From Candidatus Galligastranaerophilus intestinavium (GTDB lineage: Bacteria; Cyanobacteriota; Vampirovibrionia; Gastranaerophilales; Gastranaerophilaceae), in contig DVJQ01000012.1 in NCBI GenBank assembly GCA_018716625.1, forward strand, positions 1 to 44,925: 44,925 nt of DNA, in the 5' to 3' direction. The position numbers were made by a program, and so were the translations under genes. The notes beneath the pieces were generated by a model. That model worked only from the letters and a program-made list of their open reading frames with translations. It had not been told where the DNA came from and searched no databases. Every line of letters begins with the position of its first letter. The first letter of the stretch is position 1. Below, piece by piece: positions 9,565 through 17,836 of the stretch.

Positions 9565-11562
9565 CTAGTACATTTCACCCATACCAAATGTAAAGAACCC
9601 GTTGCTGCGGTCTTTTCCGCCTGTGTTTGTAAACGGTATCGCGTAGTCTAAGTTAATCGGCCCAAGTCCGGGTATAAAGACTCTCAAGCCCACACCGGCT
9701 GTAATGGCGTATCCGGGTCTGTCATATAGTTTGTTTGTGAGAGAATCACCAAATATTGTACCTGCATCAACAAAAGCGGCAAGTCTTACATTGTTTAAGA
9801 ATGTGTTTGTTGTGAGTCTGTCCATAAATGGTATAGGCGTTCTAAATTCAGCCGTACCCATCATAAAACCGTTGCCTGTACCGACTTCTGATATATTAAA
9901 ACCTCTAATGCTATATGGGCCACCAAGTGCAAAGGCTGCAAATTCAGGCATATCGCCATGCAGTTTTCCTCCACCACGCGCAGCCACAACGAAGGTGGAT
10001 TTTTTACCCACAGGTATAAATTTCTTTAACACCCCATATAGTTTACCAAAAGAATCTGCACCAAACCCTATTGATTCTTCAAGGCAAATGCGTGCCAATA
10101 CACCTTGTCTTGTATTAACTATAGTATCTCTTGTATCATACGTTAAAGCAGGTGATATTTTTGCATATACTCCGCCGTCAAGTTGTTTTGCACGTTCAGA
10201 GAAGTCTATACCCCTGCTTGCAAAGACTTGTCTTGCTTTCCACTCATCACCTTCGTCCAAGTCCACACTTTCGCCGCCAAAGCTTATGCTGCCGCTAAGG
10301 TTTTTAAATGCTTTAAATCTCCTTGTAAAAGTTATATCTGCACCATAGCGTTTTTCAATTGCAAGCGGTACTTGATAGCTTCCAAAATTTCTGATAAATG
10401 CTCTAAATCCTAAAGTTTGGTTTTCTGACTTAAAATGAGGTTCCAAAAATCCAAGCTCTGCTTGCAGGTTTGGTCTGTCAATAATTGAGCTGTCGTTCAT
10501 CAAAATACCGGTACCTGCCATAAAATTGATACTCAGCTTTTGCCCCAAACCTCTAAAGTTGTTTTCGGAAAAACCGACTGAGCCAAAGAAACCTGATGTA
10601 GAGTCTACACCTACACCCAGAGAAATTTTTCCTGTTCTTTGTTCATCCAGTGATACAGTAATGTTATACTTACCTGTATTTGGGTCCATTTCAATGTCGC
10701 GCTTAACATCTTTAAATGCTTGAGTGCCCATAAGTCTCAAAATGTCATCGCGCATAATGTTTTCATTGTATACTGTGCCGGGCTCCAAAAGAATGTTTCT
10801 TTTTACGATAAAATCGCGAGTTTTGTAGTTTCCTTCAACTATAACGTCGTTAATTACACCCTCGTCAACAGTTATGTTAACTATTCCGTCAGGATCATCC
10901 TGAACGGATGTAACTCTTGCAAGAATATAACCTTTGATACTGTACATTTCCTGAATTTGTTCAATTGCAGAGTTTATGTTTAGTATATTTTGCGGTTGAC
11001 CTTCGTATTGTGAAAGTATATTCATTATGTCTTTTGTTGCGACAACGTTGTTACCCTCAACAGTAAAACCTTTAATTGGCGGGTTTTCTTCAACAATTAT
11101 TCTCAGTCTTATTCCTCCACCTTCAGCCCTTAGGGGTACGGCACGTATATTTTGGGTGAAATATCCTGTTTTGTATATTTTGTTTAAGTCGGCAGAGATT
11201 GTTTTTCTGTCGTATAAATACCCTTCTTTTGCACTTAATTGATCTTTAATAAAAGATGTTTCTATAATATTGTTTCCAAAAATTTCAACCTGACTTATAT
11301 ACACTGCATCTGTTTCGCCCGAGTTTTCCGACATATCATGTGTATCATTTGCATTGTTGATATTCTCATCTTGAGGCGTAATTTCTTCTTCGAAATTTTC
11401 AATATCTTCCTTTTGTTCTTGTTGATTTTCTTGTATTTTCTTTTCTTTTTTAAATTTAAAAAACTTTGGAAATTTAAAGTTAAATGCAGCATAACTCGGT
11501 TGCTGGATGAATAAAATCCCCAACACTGTATATATCAGCAACAATTTTTTTATACTTCTCAT
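9565..11562 (-). CDS. bamA: Outer-membrane assembly factor BamA / Omp85
   Basis: Encodes 665 residues. BamA inserts beta-barrel proteins into the outer membrane. A signal peptide occupies about 1-26 (basic start, LLLIYTVLGILF core, SYA end). A charged Lys/Glu/Gln linker follows (about 36-85), then three POTRA repeats at about 87-161, 162-236 and 237-310, and a C-terminal 16-strand-type barrel with the conserved loop motif SIRGF. The final residue is aromatic (Tyr), as barrel proteins require. Three POTRAs rather than the five of proteobacteria is the cyanobacterial arrangement. GGAG precedes the ATG by 5 nt. The gene stands alone, without skp or lpx neighbours. Confidence 0.93.
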   Translation of the reverse strand: MRSIKKLLLIYTVLGILFIQQPSYAAFNFKFPKFFKFKKEKKIQENQQEQKEDIENFEEEITPQDENINNANDTHDMSENSGETDAVYISQVEIFGNNIIETSFIKDQLSAKEGYLYDRKTISADLNKIYKTGYFTQNIRAVPLRAEGGGIRLRIIVEENPPIKGFTVEGNNVVATKDIMNILSQYEGQPQNILNINSAIEQIQEMYSIKGYILARVTSVQDDPDGIVNITVDEGVINDVIVEGNYKTRDFIVKRNILLEPGTVYNENIMRDDILRLMGTQAFKDVKRDIEMDPNTGKYNITVSLDEQRTGKISLGVGVDSTSGFFGSVGFSENNFRGLGQKLSINFMAGTGILMNDSSIIDRPNLQAELGFLEPHFKSENQTLGFRAFIRNFGSYQVPLAIEKRYGADITFTRRFKAFKNLSGSISFGGESVDLDEGDEWKARQVFASRGIDFSERAKQLDGGVYAKISPALTYDTRDTIVNTRQGVLARICLEESIGFGADSFGKLYGVLKKFIPVGKKSTFVVAARGGGKLHGDMPEFAAFALGGPYSIRGFNISEVGTGNGFMMGTAEFRTPIPFMDRLTTNTFLNNVRLAAFVDAGTIFGDSLTNKLYDRPGYAITAGVGLRVFIPGLGPINLDYAIPFTNTGGKDRSNGFFTFGMGEMY

Positions 11563-11692
11563 CTAACTCCGGATAAAAGTCTAGTTTATCTCTCAATATA
11601 CATTATATAACCAAAAAACATGCGCTGCAAACCCGTCAAATAATGTAACAATTATGCAAAAAAATATATTAAAGGATATAATTACTATTGTA

Positions 11693-11704
11693 ACAGCATG
11701 CTGT
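11693..11704. promoter_or_regulatory. Perfect 12-bp palindrome, candidate operator
   Basis: ACAGCATGCTGT is a perfect palindrome lying 2 nt before the AAGGAG site of the sigma-like gene and about 10 nt after a TATAAT (11677-11682). At that position a bound repressor would block transcription start or translation. It could be an autoregulatory site, but a chance palindrome cannot be ruled out. Confidence 0.35.
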
Positions 11705-11718
11705 AGAAGGAGTTTTAA

Positions 11719-12363
11719 TTGGACGCTAAACACAGAGAATTGATTGAAAATATTATAAGACAAAACCCGAATTTTGTAGGTCATGAATATCTTATGGAAA
11801 GTATTTGTTCCGAGGTATATAAAAAATCTTACCTTCTTTTAGATGCTGTTTCAAATATTGAAAGTTTAAGAAATTATCTGAATAAGGTTGCTGACACATC
11901 TATTTTAAATATTATAAGAAGTCAGGGTGTGGATTCGGTGTCTGATAAAACAAAAGCCAAACAGACAGAAAATACAAAGAAAATTGCACACGAGTCTTTG
12001 AGCGGTATGGATTTTGTGCGAAGTGAAGCTAAAGTTAACAGTGCAAAAGCTCCAGAGATTTCTGAGGTAGGAAATGTTAATGAAAATGATGTTGAAATAA
12101 ATAATCCTTACGAGGGATTAATTGATCCGCTTGAATTTTTCCCTGAAAAAATGTCAAGCCCCGCTCTTGCAAAAAGTATAGTAGAAGCTCTTTATCAGCT
12201 TGATTCAAAATATCCTGCAAAAAAATACCTCGATATATTTAAGATGAGATACATTTATAAGTATGAGCAGTCCCTAATTGCAAAGAAAATAAAACTGAGC
12301 AAATCTGACCTAAGTAAAAGGTTTTGCGAAATGGTTAAATATATAAGACAACAAATTTTATAG
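11719..12363 (+). CDS. Divergent sigma-factor-like / HTH protein
   Basis: Encodes 214 residues with no family I can name with certainty. The first 70 residues (EYLMESICSEVYKKSYLLL, then RNYLNKVADTSILNIIRS) resemble region 2 of ECF-type sigma factors. The last 50 (about 164-214: DIFKMRYIYKYEQSLIAKKI, LSKSDLSKRFCEMVKYIRQ) resemble the region-4 helix-turn-helix. Between them is a long polar linker (about 70-150). No transmembrane segment or signal peptide. The start is TTG at 11719, 6 nt after AAGGAG. It is monocistronic, with a palindrome just upstream, and ends 1 nt from the convergent neighbour. The sigma assignment is inference; it could be another HTH regulator. Confidence 0.5.
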   Translation: MDAKHRELIENIIRQNPNFVGHEYLMESICSEVYKKSYLLLDAVSNIESLRNYLNKVADTSILNIIRSQGVDSVSDKTKAKQTENTKKIAHESLSGMDFVRSEAKVNSAKAPEISEVGNVNENDVEINNPYEGLIDPLEFFPEKMSSPALAKSIVEALYQLDSKYPAKKYLDIFKMRYIYKYEQSLIAKKIKLSKSDLSKRFCEMVKYIRQQIL

Positions 12364-12364
12364 C

Positions 12365-12919
12365 CTATATTTTAAGATTTTTGCTTTTTGCAAAATTGAT
12401 ATAATTGCTTATTCTGAGGGGTGTATTGTCTTGGCTTTTCCTGAATAAAGGCTGGTAGTTAAAGTTATAAGTCGGCATTGCGTCTTGAATTTTCTGTTTA
12501 AACGCTTTTCTTTGCGCCACAGTGCCAAGTTTATTTCTTATCATGGGAGTTAAAATATTTGTGGAAACAATACCACCAACAAATGATGCCAAGACGGCGG
12601 CACCGCCTTTTAGGCTTTTAAATTCGGCACTGTTTTTGTCTACGTTCCTAAATGATATTACCCCTTTGTCAATGAGTTTATCTGTCATATTCATTAGTGG
12701 CGCAGTTATTATCGCATAAAGACCTATGTTTGAAAGTCCGTCAAAAACCTCTTGAGGTACTAGGAATTTCTTATCTTCCTTGTCAATTTTTTTATTTGTC
12801 ATTATGCCAAATGTTTGTGCGGCACTTGCGAGAAACCAACCTATTGCTGCATTTATAAATAAGAATTTTCCGTTATCATTAGCAAAATTTGCAACTGTTT
12901 TTTGAATAAAATTAGCCAT
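12365..12919 (-). CDS. Hypothetical membrane protein, paralogue of upstream gene
   Basis: Encodes 184 residues of unknown function. Hydrophobic segments lie at about 18-40 (FLFINAAIGWFLASAAQTFG), 64-80 and 107-130. The motifs TFG followed by a NK-IDKEDKK stretch, and APLMNMT, recur in the upstream gene (TFG, NKEVDKDTRK, APLTNLT), so the two look like related copies. The frame is open up to 12967, but ATG 12919 is preferred: it has GAGG 7-10 nt upstream and overlaps the upstream stop by 8 nt, implying translational coupling. The C-terminal third (about 130-184) is basic and soluble-looking. Confidence 0.65.
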   Translation of the reverse strand: MANFIQKTVANFANDNGKFLFINAAIGWFLASAAQTFGIMTNKKIDKEDKKFLVPQEVFDGLSNIGLYAIITAPLMNMTDKLIDKGVISFRNVDKNSAEFKSLKGGAAVLASFVGGIVSTNILTPMIRNKLGTVAQRKAFKQKIQDAMPTYNFNYQPLFRKSQDNTPLRISNYINFAKSKNLKI

Positions 12920-13493
12920 TTTTCGCCTCGTTATTTTCTTTTTCTTCATTGCCAAGGTTGGGCACAAGTTTGTCTAATTTTTCCATTGTTAAATTTGTAA
13001 GAGGCGCGTCTACCAAAAAGTTTGTAAATATCATAACTCCAAGTGCCACAAGCGAACCTATGACAGAGGGAGTCCTTTTTATTGCGTCGGACAATTTGCC
13101 ATCATCCAGTTTTAAAGAGTCAAAACCTTTCTTAAACGTCCTGTATATTTTTTGCTCATCAAGGATTTTTCCTCCGCTGCCTTTTTTACTAAAAGCAAGC
13201 TCAGCACCTTTAATCGTAGCTGTCCGTACCACAAGACCTGTAGCCGTCCCGATAATAGCTTTTGCTGCACTTCTCAGTGCGGATATTTTCCTTGTATCTT
13301 TGTCAACCTCTTTGTTTCTGAGGTCTATAGCAGGCTGTACAATCAATCCGAAGGTTCCAAGGATTAGTTTTTGATGTACACTGGAAAAGTTGTCGGCACT
13401 TTTTAAAACTTTTTGTACATTAGTACCTAAAGGTTTTAATTTTATTGCGCCAAAATTTAATGTGTTGTTGTTGCCTTGTACTTTTTTTATCAT
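12912..13493 (-). CDS. Hypothetical membrane-associated protein with NFGA motif
   Basis: Encodes 193 residues of unknown function. The N terminus (MIKKVQGNNNTLNFGAIKL) has no signal peptide but carries an NFGA motif reminiscent of the VSFTSR segment in the RelA/SpoT-like protein of this window. Hydrophobic stretches are about 43-57, 72-92 and 140-165; the last ends with DAPLTNLTMEKLDKLVP, similar to the ITAPLMNMTDKLIDKG of the next gene. The two genes overlap by 8 nt and form an operon. No clear ribosome-binding site precedes the ATG at 13493. They could make a small membrane complex, which is inference only. Confidence 0.62.
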   Translation of the reverse strand: MIKKVQGNNNTLNFGAIKLKPLGTNVQKVLKSADNFSSVHQKLILGTFGLIVQPAIDLRNKEVDKDTRKISALRSAAKAIIGTATGLVVRTATIKGAELAFSKKGSGGKILDEQKIYRTFKKGFDSLKLDDGKLSDAIKRTPSVIGSLVALGVMIFTNFLVDAPLTNLTMEKLDKLVPNLGNEEKENNEAKNG

Positions 13494-13664
13494 ATGCTTA
13501 TCTTTATCCGAGTCTTTTAATGCAAAACATGAAAAAATATTGCTATAAAAGTCCCAAATCTAAAAATATGTTTAATAAATTGTTACAAAATTGGTGATTT
13601 GTCATTAACGATTATTTGTTTTAGAATTGTATCACATTAGTATAAAAAATGGAATAGTGAATTT

Positions 13665-15185
13665 ATGCGTGAACCCTTTTTTTATGACATTACATTAAGA
13701 GATGGTAATCAGTCATTAAAAAAACCTTGGCAGCTGAGTGAAAAATGTTTAATTTTTGATAAGTTGCGTGAGTTAAATGTTCAGGCTGTTGAGGTCGGTT
13801 TTCCTGCTTCTTCCCATATGGATTTTGAAGCATGCAAAACTCTTGCAGATAAAGCTTGGAATAATCTCGTTGTATCAGCACTTGCAAGAACAGTACAAAA
13901 GGATATTGATTCTGCTGTTTTAGCAATAGGGCATGCTCAAATTCCCAGAATCCACGTTTTTTTAACACTAAGTCCTTTTCATATGAAATATGTATTAAAT
14001 AAAGACCCTAATTATTGTGCGCATACTGCAATAGAAGCTGTTAAGTATGCTTATGAGTCTGCAAAAAAGACAAATAAAAACGCACAAATCCAGTTTAGTG
14101 TTGAACATTTTGGTGATTGCGAGAATAATATAGACTTTGTTGTTGACACGCTAAAACAGATTGTTAAATCCGGCGCAAGTGTTATTAATCTGCCTAACAC
14201 CGTAGAGAGAAAACGTCCAAGGGTCTTTATAAACCTTGTTGAGAAGGTAATTGATGCACTTGGAAATGATGTTGTTATTTCCATGCATAATCACAATGAC
14301 CTTGGTATGGCAACTGCCACAACCGTTGAAGGTTATTTTTCAGGCGTTACACAGCTTGAATGTTGCTTAAACGGATTGGGAGAAAGAGCAGGAAATACTG
14401 ATTTTGCCCAAGTTGCGGTTGCTCTCTATAACAGTGGAGTTAGTGTTCCTGTTAATTTAGATAAAATATACGAAACGGCAATTACAATCTCTCAGATGTC
14501 AAAAGTACCGATATATGAAAAAGCCCCCTTGGTTGGCCCTGAGGCTCTGGCTCACAGGAGTGGAATACATCAGGATGGTGCCATAAAGACAAAAGATATG
14601 GAATTTGGCGCATATAGACCCATAAGACCTTCGCTTATCGGTAGGGATGATGACGAGAAAATCGGTTTTACTTCTCAGTCCGGAAAATCGGCAGTTTATG
14701 AAATAATCAATAATGCGGGTTATCCTATTACGCTTGACGAAGCTGTTCGTCTTACACCCGTTGTAAAGGAAATTTCCGAACAAAAGGGTGAGCTGGGTGC
14801 AGATGAAATCTTGAATGTATACTTTGATAAAATTCTTAACATAGAAGGTGCTTTTGAGCTAATTTCATTCAGGCATGAAAGTTCAGATAAATTTAGACTA
14901 GAGTTTAAGTTCAAAAATGAATACAAGGAAGCTTTCGGACGTGGTAATGGCCCACTGGATGCTTGTCTAGACGCTCTTAAAAATGCCGGATTTGAAAGAA
15001 AATTATCCTTTTACAAACAGTATGCCTTAGATGAAGATAAGTTTGGTTCCGGAGCAAGCGCTATGAGTGTAATAAACTTGATTGGTCATAACGGCGAGGA
15101 AATAATAGGGCGGGCTATTGATAAAAATACCGCCAAAGCAAACGTTAAGGCAATATTTAATGCGCTGAATCAGCTCTACAAGTAA
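13665..15185 (+). CDS. leuA: 2-isopropylmalate synthase family protein
   Basis: Encodes 506 residues. The family condenses acetyl-CoA with 2-oxoisovalerate in the first step of leucine synthesis. The TIM-barrel (about 1-270) has DITLRDGNQS with Arg12/Asp13, the metal ligands His208 and His210 in MHNHNDLG, and NGLGERAGNTDF (236-247). A linker with HRSGIHQDGA follows, then a C-terminal LeuA_dimer-type domain (about 365-506), the usual site of leucine inhibition. The residues NLPNTVE around the barrel resemble the actinobacterial/yeast-type branch more than E. coli LeuA. No leuB, leuC or leuD is nearby, so a homologous reaction (citramalate or homocitrate synthesis) is not excluded. It faces eda with a 6-nt gap. 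Confidence 0.82.
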   Translation: MREPFFYDITLRDGNQSLKKPWQLSEKCLIFDKLRELNVQAVEVGFPASSHMDFEACKTLADKAWNNLVVSALARTVQKDIDSAVLAIGHAQIPRIHVFLTLSPFHMKYVLNKDPNYCAHTAIEAVKYAYESAKKTNKNAQIQFSVEHFGDCENNIDFVVDTLKQIVKSGASVINLPNTVERKRPRVFINLVEKVIDALGNDVVISMHNHNDLGMATATTVEGYFSGVTQLECCLNGLGERAGNTDFAQVAVALYNSGVSVPVNLDKIYETAITISQMSKVPIYEKAPLVGPEALAHRSGIHQDGAIKTKDMEFGAYRPIRPSLIGRDDDEKIGFTSQSGKSAVYEIINNAGYPITLDEAVRLTPVVKEISEQKGELGADEILNVYFDKILNIEGAFELISFRHESSDKFRLEFKFKNEYKEAFGRGNGPLDACLDALKNAGFERKLSFYKQYALDEDKFGSGASAMSVINLIGHNGEEIIGRAIDKNTAKANVKAIFNALNQLYK

Positions 15186-15191
15186 ACAAGG

Positions 15192-15791
15192 TTATATTTT
15201 TGCCTGTTTCACGGCTTCTTTTACTGTAGTTACAATATCGTCGTATTTTTTGTTTAAATATAGTGCTCTGCCCATCCCAACTGCACATGCGCCTGCGTTT
15301 AAAAGTTCTCTTATATTTTCTATTTGAACACTGCCACATGGCATTACATTTAAAAATTTCATTGGTCTTAGTAAATCTTCAATGTAGGTTGAACTTCCAA
15401 GATCTTTTATTGGGAAAATTTTAATAATCGGCACTCTGGCTTTCCAAGCACTATAGGCTTCGTTTGGAGTTGTTGCACTTAGTATAAGCGGCACTTTGCT
15501 GCTGGATGATACTTTAGCGAGTCCCATTTGTAATATGGGTGAAACAAGAAGTTTTGCACCTGCTAAAATTCCTTTGTGTGCTTGTGCTGATGTTATAATT
15601 CCTCCTTGTGCAACATATACACCCTTTAGAGAAGCAACTTTTTCTATTGTTTCTATACATGAATTAATTTCTATGACTTTTATTCCGCCCTCAAGGTATG
15701 CTTGGGCAACTTCAAGTGCTATATCGGGATTATCTTCCCTTATTATGCCGTAAATTCTTGAGTTTAAAATTTCTTTTATTGCTTCACTCAT
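15192..15791 (-). CDS. eda: KDPG/KHG aldolase family protein
   Basis: Encodes 199 residues, normal for the class I aldolase that splits 2-keto-3-deoxy-6-phosphogluconate (or 4-hydroxy-2-oxoglutarate). The general-base Glu41 (VIEINS) and the Schiff-base Lys124 (IIKIFP) are in place, with GIIRED at 15-20 and LLVSP at 81-85. Substrate-site loops differ from the textbook enzyme: AQGGIITS replaces GAGTV, and MPCGSV replaces the PTGG phosphate loop. No edd or other Entner-Doudoroff gene is near. Its ATG overlaps the stop of a 100-residue gene (ATGA), so its regulation is tied to that protein. Family is firm; the exact substrate is not. Confidence 0.8.
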   Translation of the reverse strand: MSEAIKEILNSRIYGIIREDNPDIALEVAQAYLEGGIKVIEINSCIETIEKVASLKGVYVAQGGIITSAQAHKGILAGAKLLVSPILQMGLAKVSSSSKVPLILSATTPNEAYSAWKARVPIIKIFPIKDLGSSTYIEDLLRPMKFLNVMPCGSVQIENIRELLNAGACAVGMGRALYLNKKYDDIVTTVKEAVKQAKI

Positions 15792-16090
15792 CTTATTGAA
15801 TACACCCTATCTGCTACTGTACAATTTTTAATTTCAACCTTCATATTTTTGAGGATTAAATTAGAAATTATTTTTTTTGTTTCTACATCTTTTACAATCC
15901 ATTTAACGGTCTTGTCAGGAAATTGTGTAAATAATTTTGTAGAAAACATAAGTGCTGTTTTTGTTGCATCAATTAAATTCAGATTACTGATGTCAATTTT
16001 TAAATCTTTTTGCCTGAATTTTTTAAGGGAAATTTTAATTTCTTCGCTTGTACTTGGGGATGTTTTCTTAATAACTTTAAAAATGCTCAT
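15788..16090 (-). CDS. Small hypothetical protein, faintly STAS-like
   Basis: Encodes 100 residues, basic, no signal peptide or membrane segment. The stretch LKIDISNLNLIDATKTALMF (about 30-49) recalls the strand-turn-helix of STAS domains (VDLSGL-x-FIDSS), but the key Ser/Asp pattern is weak and I would not assign the family. It is translationally coupled to the aldolase gene through an ATGA overlap and is the first gene of that pair. An A-rich, weak ribosome-binding site (AAAGAA) precedes the ATG. Confidence 0.6.
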   Translation of the reverse strand: MSIFKVIKKTSPSTSEEIKISLKKFRQKDLKIDISNLNLIDATKTALMFSTKLFTQFPDKTVKWIVKDVETKKIISNLILKNMKVEIKNCTVADRVYSIR

Positions 16091-16216
16091 TTTATTCTTT
16101 ATTAAACTGTCTATATAATATATTTCGGCGGACTTATGTTATTTTTTATAAAAAAATTTTAATTCTCCTCCTTTTGATGTATAATTTTAAATAATTGTTT
16201 TTAGTATGAGGCTTGT

Positions 16217-17206
16217 ATGCAAAATTCCGCTATTATTAATTCTATTGATTTGATTGAAAGCGCAAAAGAGGTTTTTGATATTGAGGCAAATTCTGTTTTA
16301 GAGCTTAAGAACAGACTTAATGGTGATTTTATTAAGGCAATTGACATTATTTATGCATCAAAAGGCAAAGTGGTAGTTACAGGAATGGGAAAATCAGGAC
16401 TTATAGGGCGCAAAATAGCATCCACACTTTGTTCTACCGGTACCCCCGCTGTTTTTTTGCACCCCGCAGAATCGACTCATGGCGATAGCGGAATAATATC
16501 AAGAAGTGACGTTGTAATTGCAATTTCAAACAGTGGTGAAACTAAGGAATTGTTAAATTTATTACCTTTAATTTTAAGGTTTGGTGTTCCTTTAATTGGA
16601 GTTACCGGAGGGCTAAATTCTACTCTTGCGCAAAAAAGTGACGTTGTGTTGAATATTTCCGTTAAGCGTGAGGCTTGTCCGCTAAATAAGGCGCCCACTG
16701 CAAGCACAACTGCTACACTTGCCATGGGTGATGCTATTGCTGTTTGCTTGCTTAAAAAACGCGGTTTTTCATATGAAGATTTTTTGCTCTACCACCCTTC
16801 CGGCTCATTAGGGAAAGGTATTTTGTACAAGGTTGGCGAGTTAATGGTTAAGGGTGATGACATACCTGTAATTTCTCAAGATGTAAGTTTTGAACAAGCA
16901 ATAGTTTTTGTGAGTGAAAAGCGCTTAGGTACCGCACTTTTAGTAGATGATAATTCAAAATTGCAAGGAGTGCTAACAGACGGTGATATAAGAAGGGCTG
17001 TTATAAAGCATCCAAATGTGAGCAATTTAATGGTAAAAGATGTAATGACTAAAAACCCTAAGACTATTTGTGAAAGTGAACTTTGCGCAAAGGCGCTGGC
17101 AATTATGGAGAAATTTTCTATTACTTCCCTTGCTGTTGTTGATGAAAATAATGTTCCTGTGGGACTTTTGCACATTCATGATTTGCTTCGTGCGGGGGTT
17201 GCTTAA
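16217..17206 (+). CDS. kdsD: Arabinose-5-phosphate isomerase (KpsF/GutQ family)
   Basis: Encodes 329 residues, the standard length. The enzyme converts ribulose-5-phosphate to arabinose-5-phosphate, the first committed step to KDO for lipopolysaccharide. The SIS domain (about 35-185) has VVVTGMGKSGLIGRKIASTL (52-71), ESTHGDSG with His88, and ISNSGET (103-109). Two CBS repeats follow (about 208-329; GVLTDGDIRRAV and GLLHIHDLLRAGVA). The ATG follows GAGG at about 7 nt. kdsC begins 3 nt downstream, so two KDO steps are co-transcribed; kdsA and kdsB lie outside the window. Confidence 0.94.
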   Translation: MQNSAIINSIDLIESAKEVFDIEANSVLELKNRLNGDFIKAIDIIYASKGKVVVTGMGKSGLIGRKIASTLCSTGTPAVFLHPAESTHGDSGIISRSDVVIAISNSGETKELLNLLPLILRFGVPLIGVTGGLNSTLAQKSDVVLNISVKREACPLNKAPTASTTATLAMGDAIAVCLLKKRGFSYEDFLLYHPSGSLGKGILYKVGELMVKGDDIPVISQDVSFEQAIVFVSEKRLGTALLVDDNSKLQGVLTDGDIRRAVIKHPNVSNLMVKDVMTKNPKTICESELCAKALAIMEKFSITSLAVVDENNVPVGLLHIHDLLRAGVA

Positions 17207-17209
17207 TCT

Positions 17210-17746
17210 ATGTACGATTCTGTTGAAATAAAGTTAAAAGCTTCTAAAATTAAGCTTGCAGCATTTGATGTTGACGGAGTAATGACAGATGGCTCTCTTA
17301 TATATCTGCCTGATGGTAGTGAAGCAAAGGCCTTTAATGCAAAAGACGGTTTGGGACTAAGCTTATTATCTGCTGCAGGTATAAAAACAGTAATAATAAC
17401 TGCAAAGGATTCAAATGTTGTTATTAAACGCGCAGAAACACTTAACTTTACAAAGGTTTTTTTGAACCAAAAAAATAAATTGGTTGCCCTTGATTCTATC
17501 TGTGAAGAGTTTTCTATTGGATATGATGAGATATTATATATGGGTGACGATTTACCTGATATTGATGTTTTAAAAGCTGTCGGGTTATCTGTTTGCCCTT
17601 GCGATGCAATTGATGATGTTAAAAACATTTGCGATGTTGTAACCAATAAAGCAGGAGGCAAGGGTGCGGTTCGCGAAATTTGCGACTTTTTGTTAAGGGT
17701 CAAAGGTCTTTCCTTTAAGGATTTAAGAAGACCTACAAATCAGTAG
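17210..17746 (+). CDS. kdsC: 3-deoxy-D-manno-octulosonate 8-phosphate phosphatase
   Basis: Encodes 178 residues, typical for KdsC, a small HAD phosphatase without a cap domain. It dephosphorylates KDO-8-phosphate to KDO. Motif I is FDVDGVMTDG with Asp20 and Asp22, motif II is VIITAKDSN, motif III is the Lys in LNQKNKL, and motif IV is YMGDDLPDIDVL. The tail is GGKGAVREICDFLL, as in the family, where it closes the active site of the neighbouring subunit. It follows kdsD by 3 nt. A weak 6-bp inverted repeat (17745-17760) overlaps the stop. Confidence 0.94.
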   Translation: MYDSVEIKLKASKIKLAAFDVDGVMTDGSLIYLPDGSEAKAFNAKDGLGLSLLSAAGIKTVIITAKDSNVVIKRAETLNFTKVFLNQKNKLVALDSICEEFSIGYDEILYMGDDLPDIDVLKAVGLSVCPCDAIDDVKNICDVVTNKAGGKGAVREICDFLLRVKGLSFKDLRRPTNQ

Positions 17747-17836
17747 CTATTTTAATAGCTTTACATTTGTTAATAATTTTAACTTTTTTGTCAATATTTT
17801 CCCCCTTTGTAACTTTATTAATATAACAATAGTTTT

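Noticed and set aside
9704-10348. Long 214-codon plus-strand open frame opposite bamA
   Set aside because: It is fully inside bamA on the other strand, has no ribosome-binding site, and its composition is what the complement of a barrel protein gives.
12949-13374. 141-codon plus-strand frame opposite the membrane protein gene
   Set aside because: No ribosome-binding site or recognisable domain, and the minus-strand gene has coupled starts and matching motifs.
12365-13493. Phage holin or tail-protein pair
   Set aside because: Overlapping small membrane genes can suggest phage lysis modules, but no phage genes are nearby and base composition looks like the neighbours'.
17745-17760. Inverted repeat after kdsC as terminator
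   Set aside because: The stem is only 6 bp and overlaps the stop codon; the following bases are not a T-tract.
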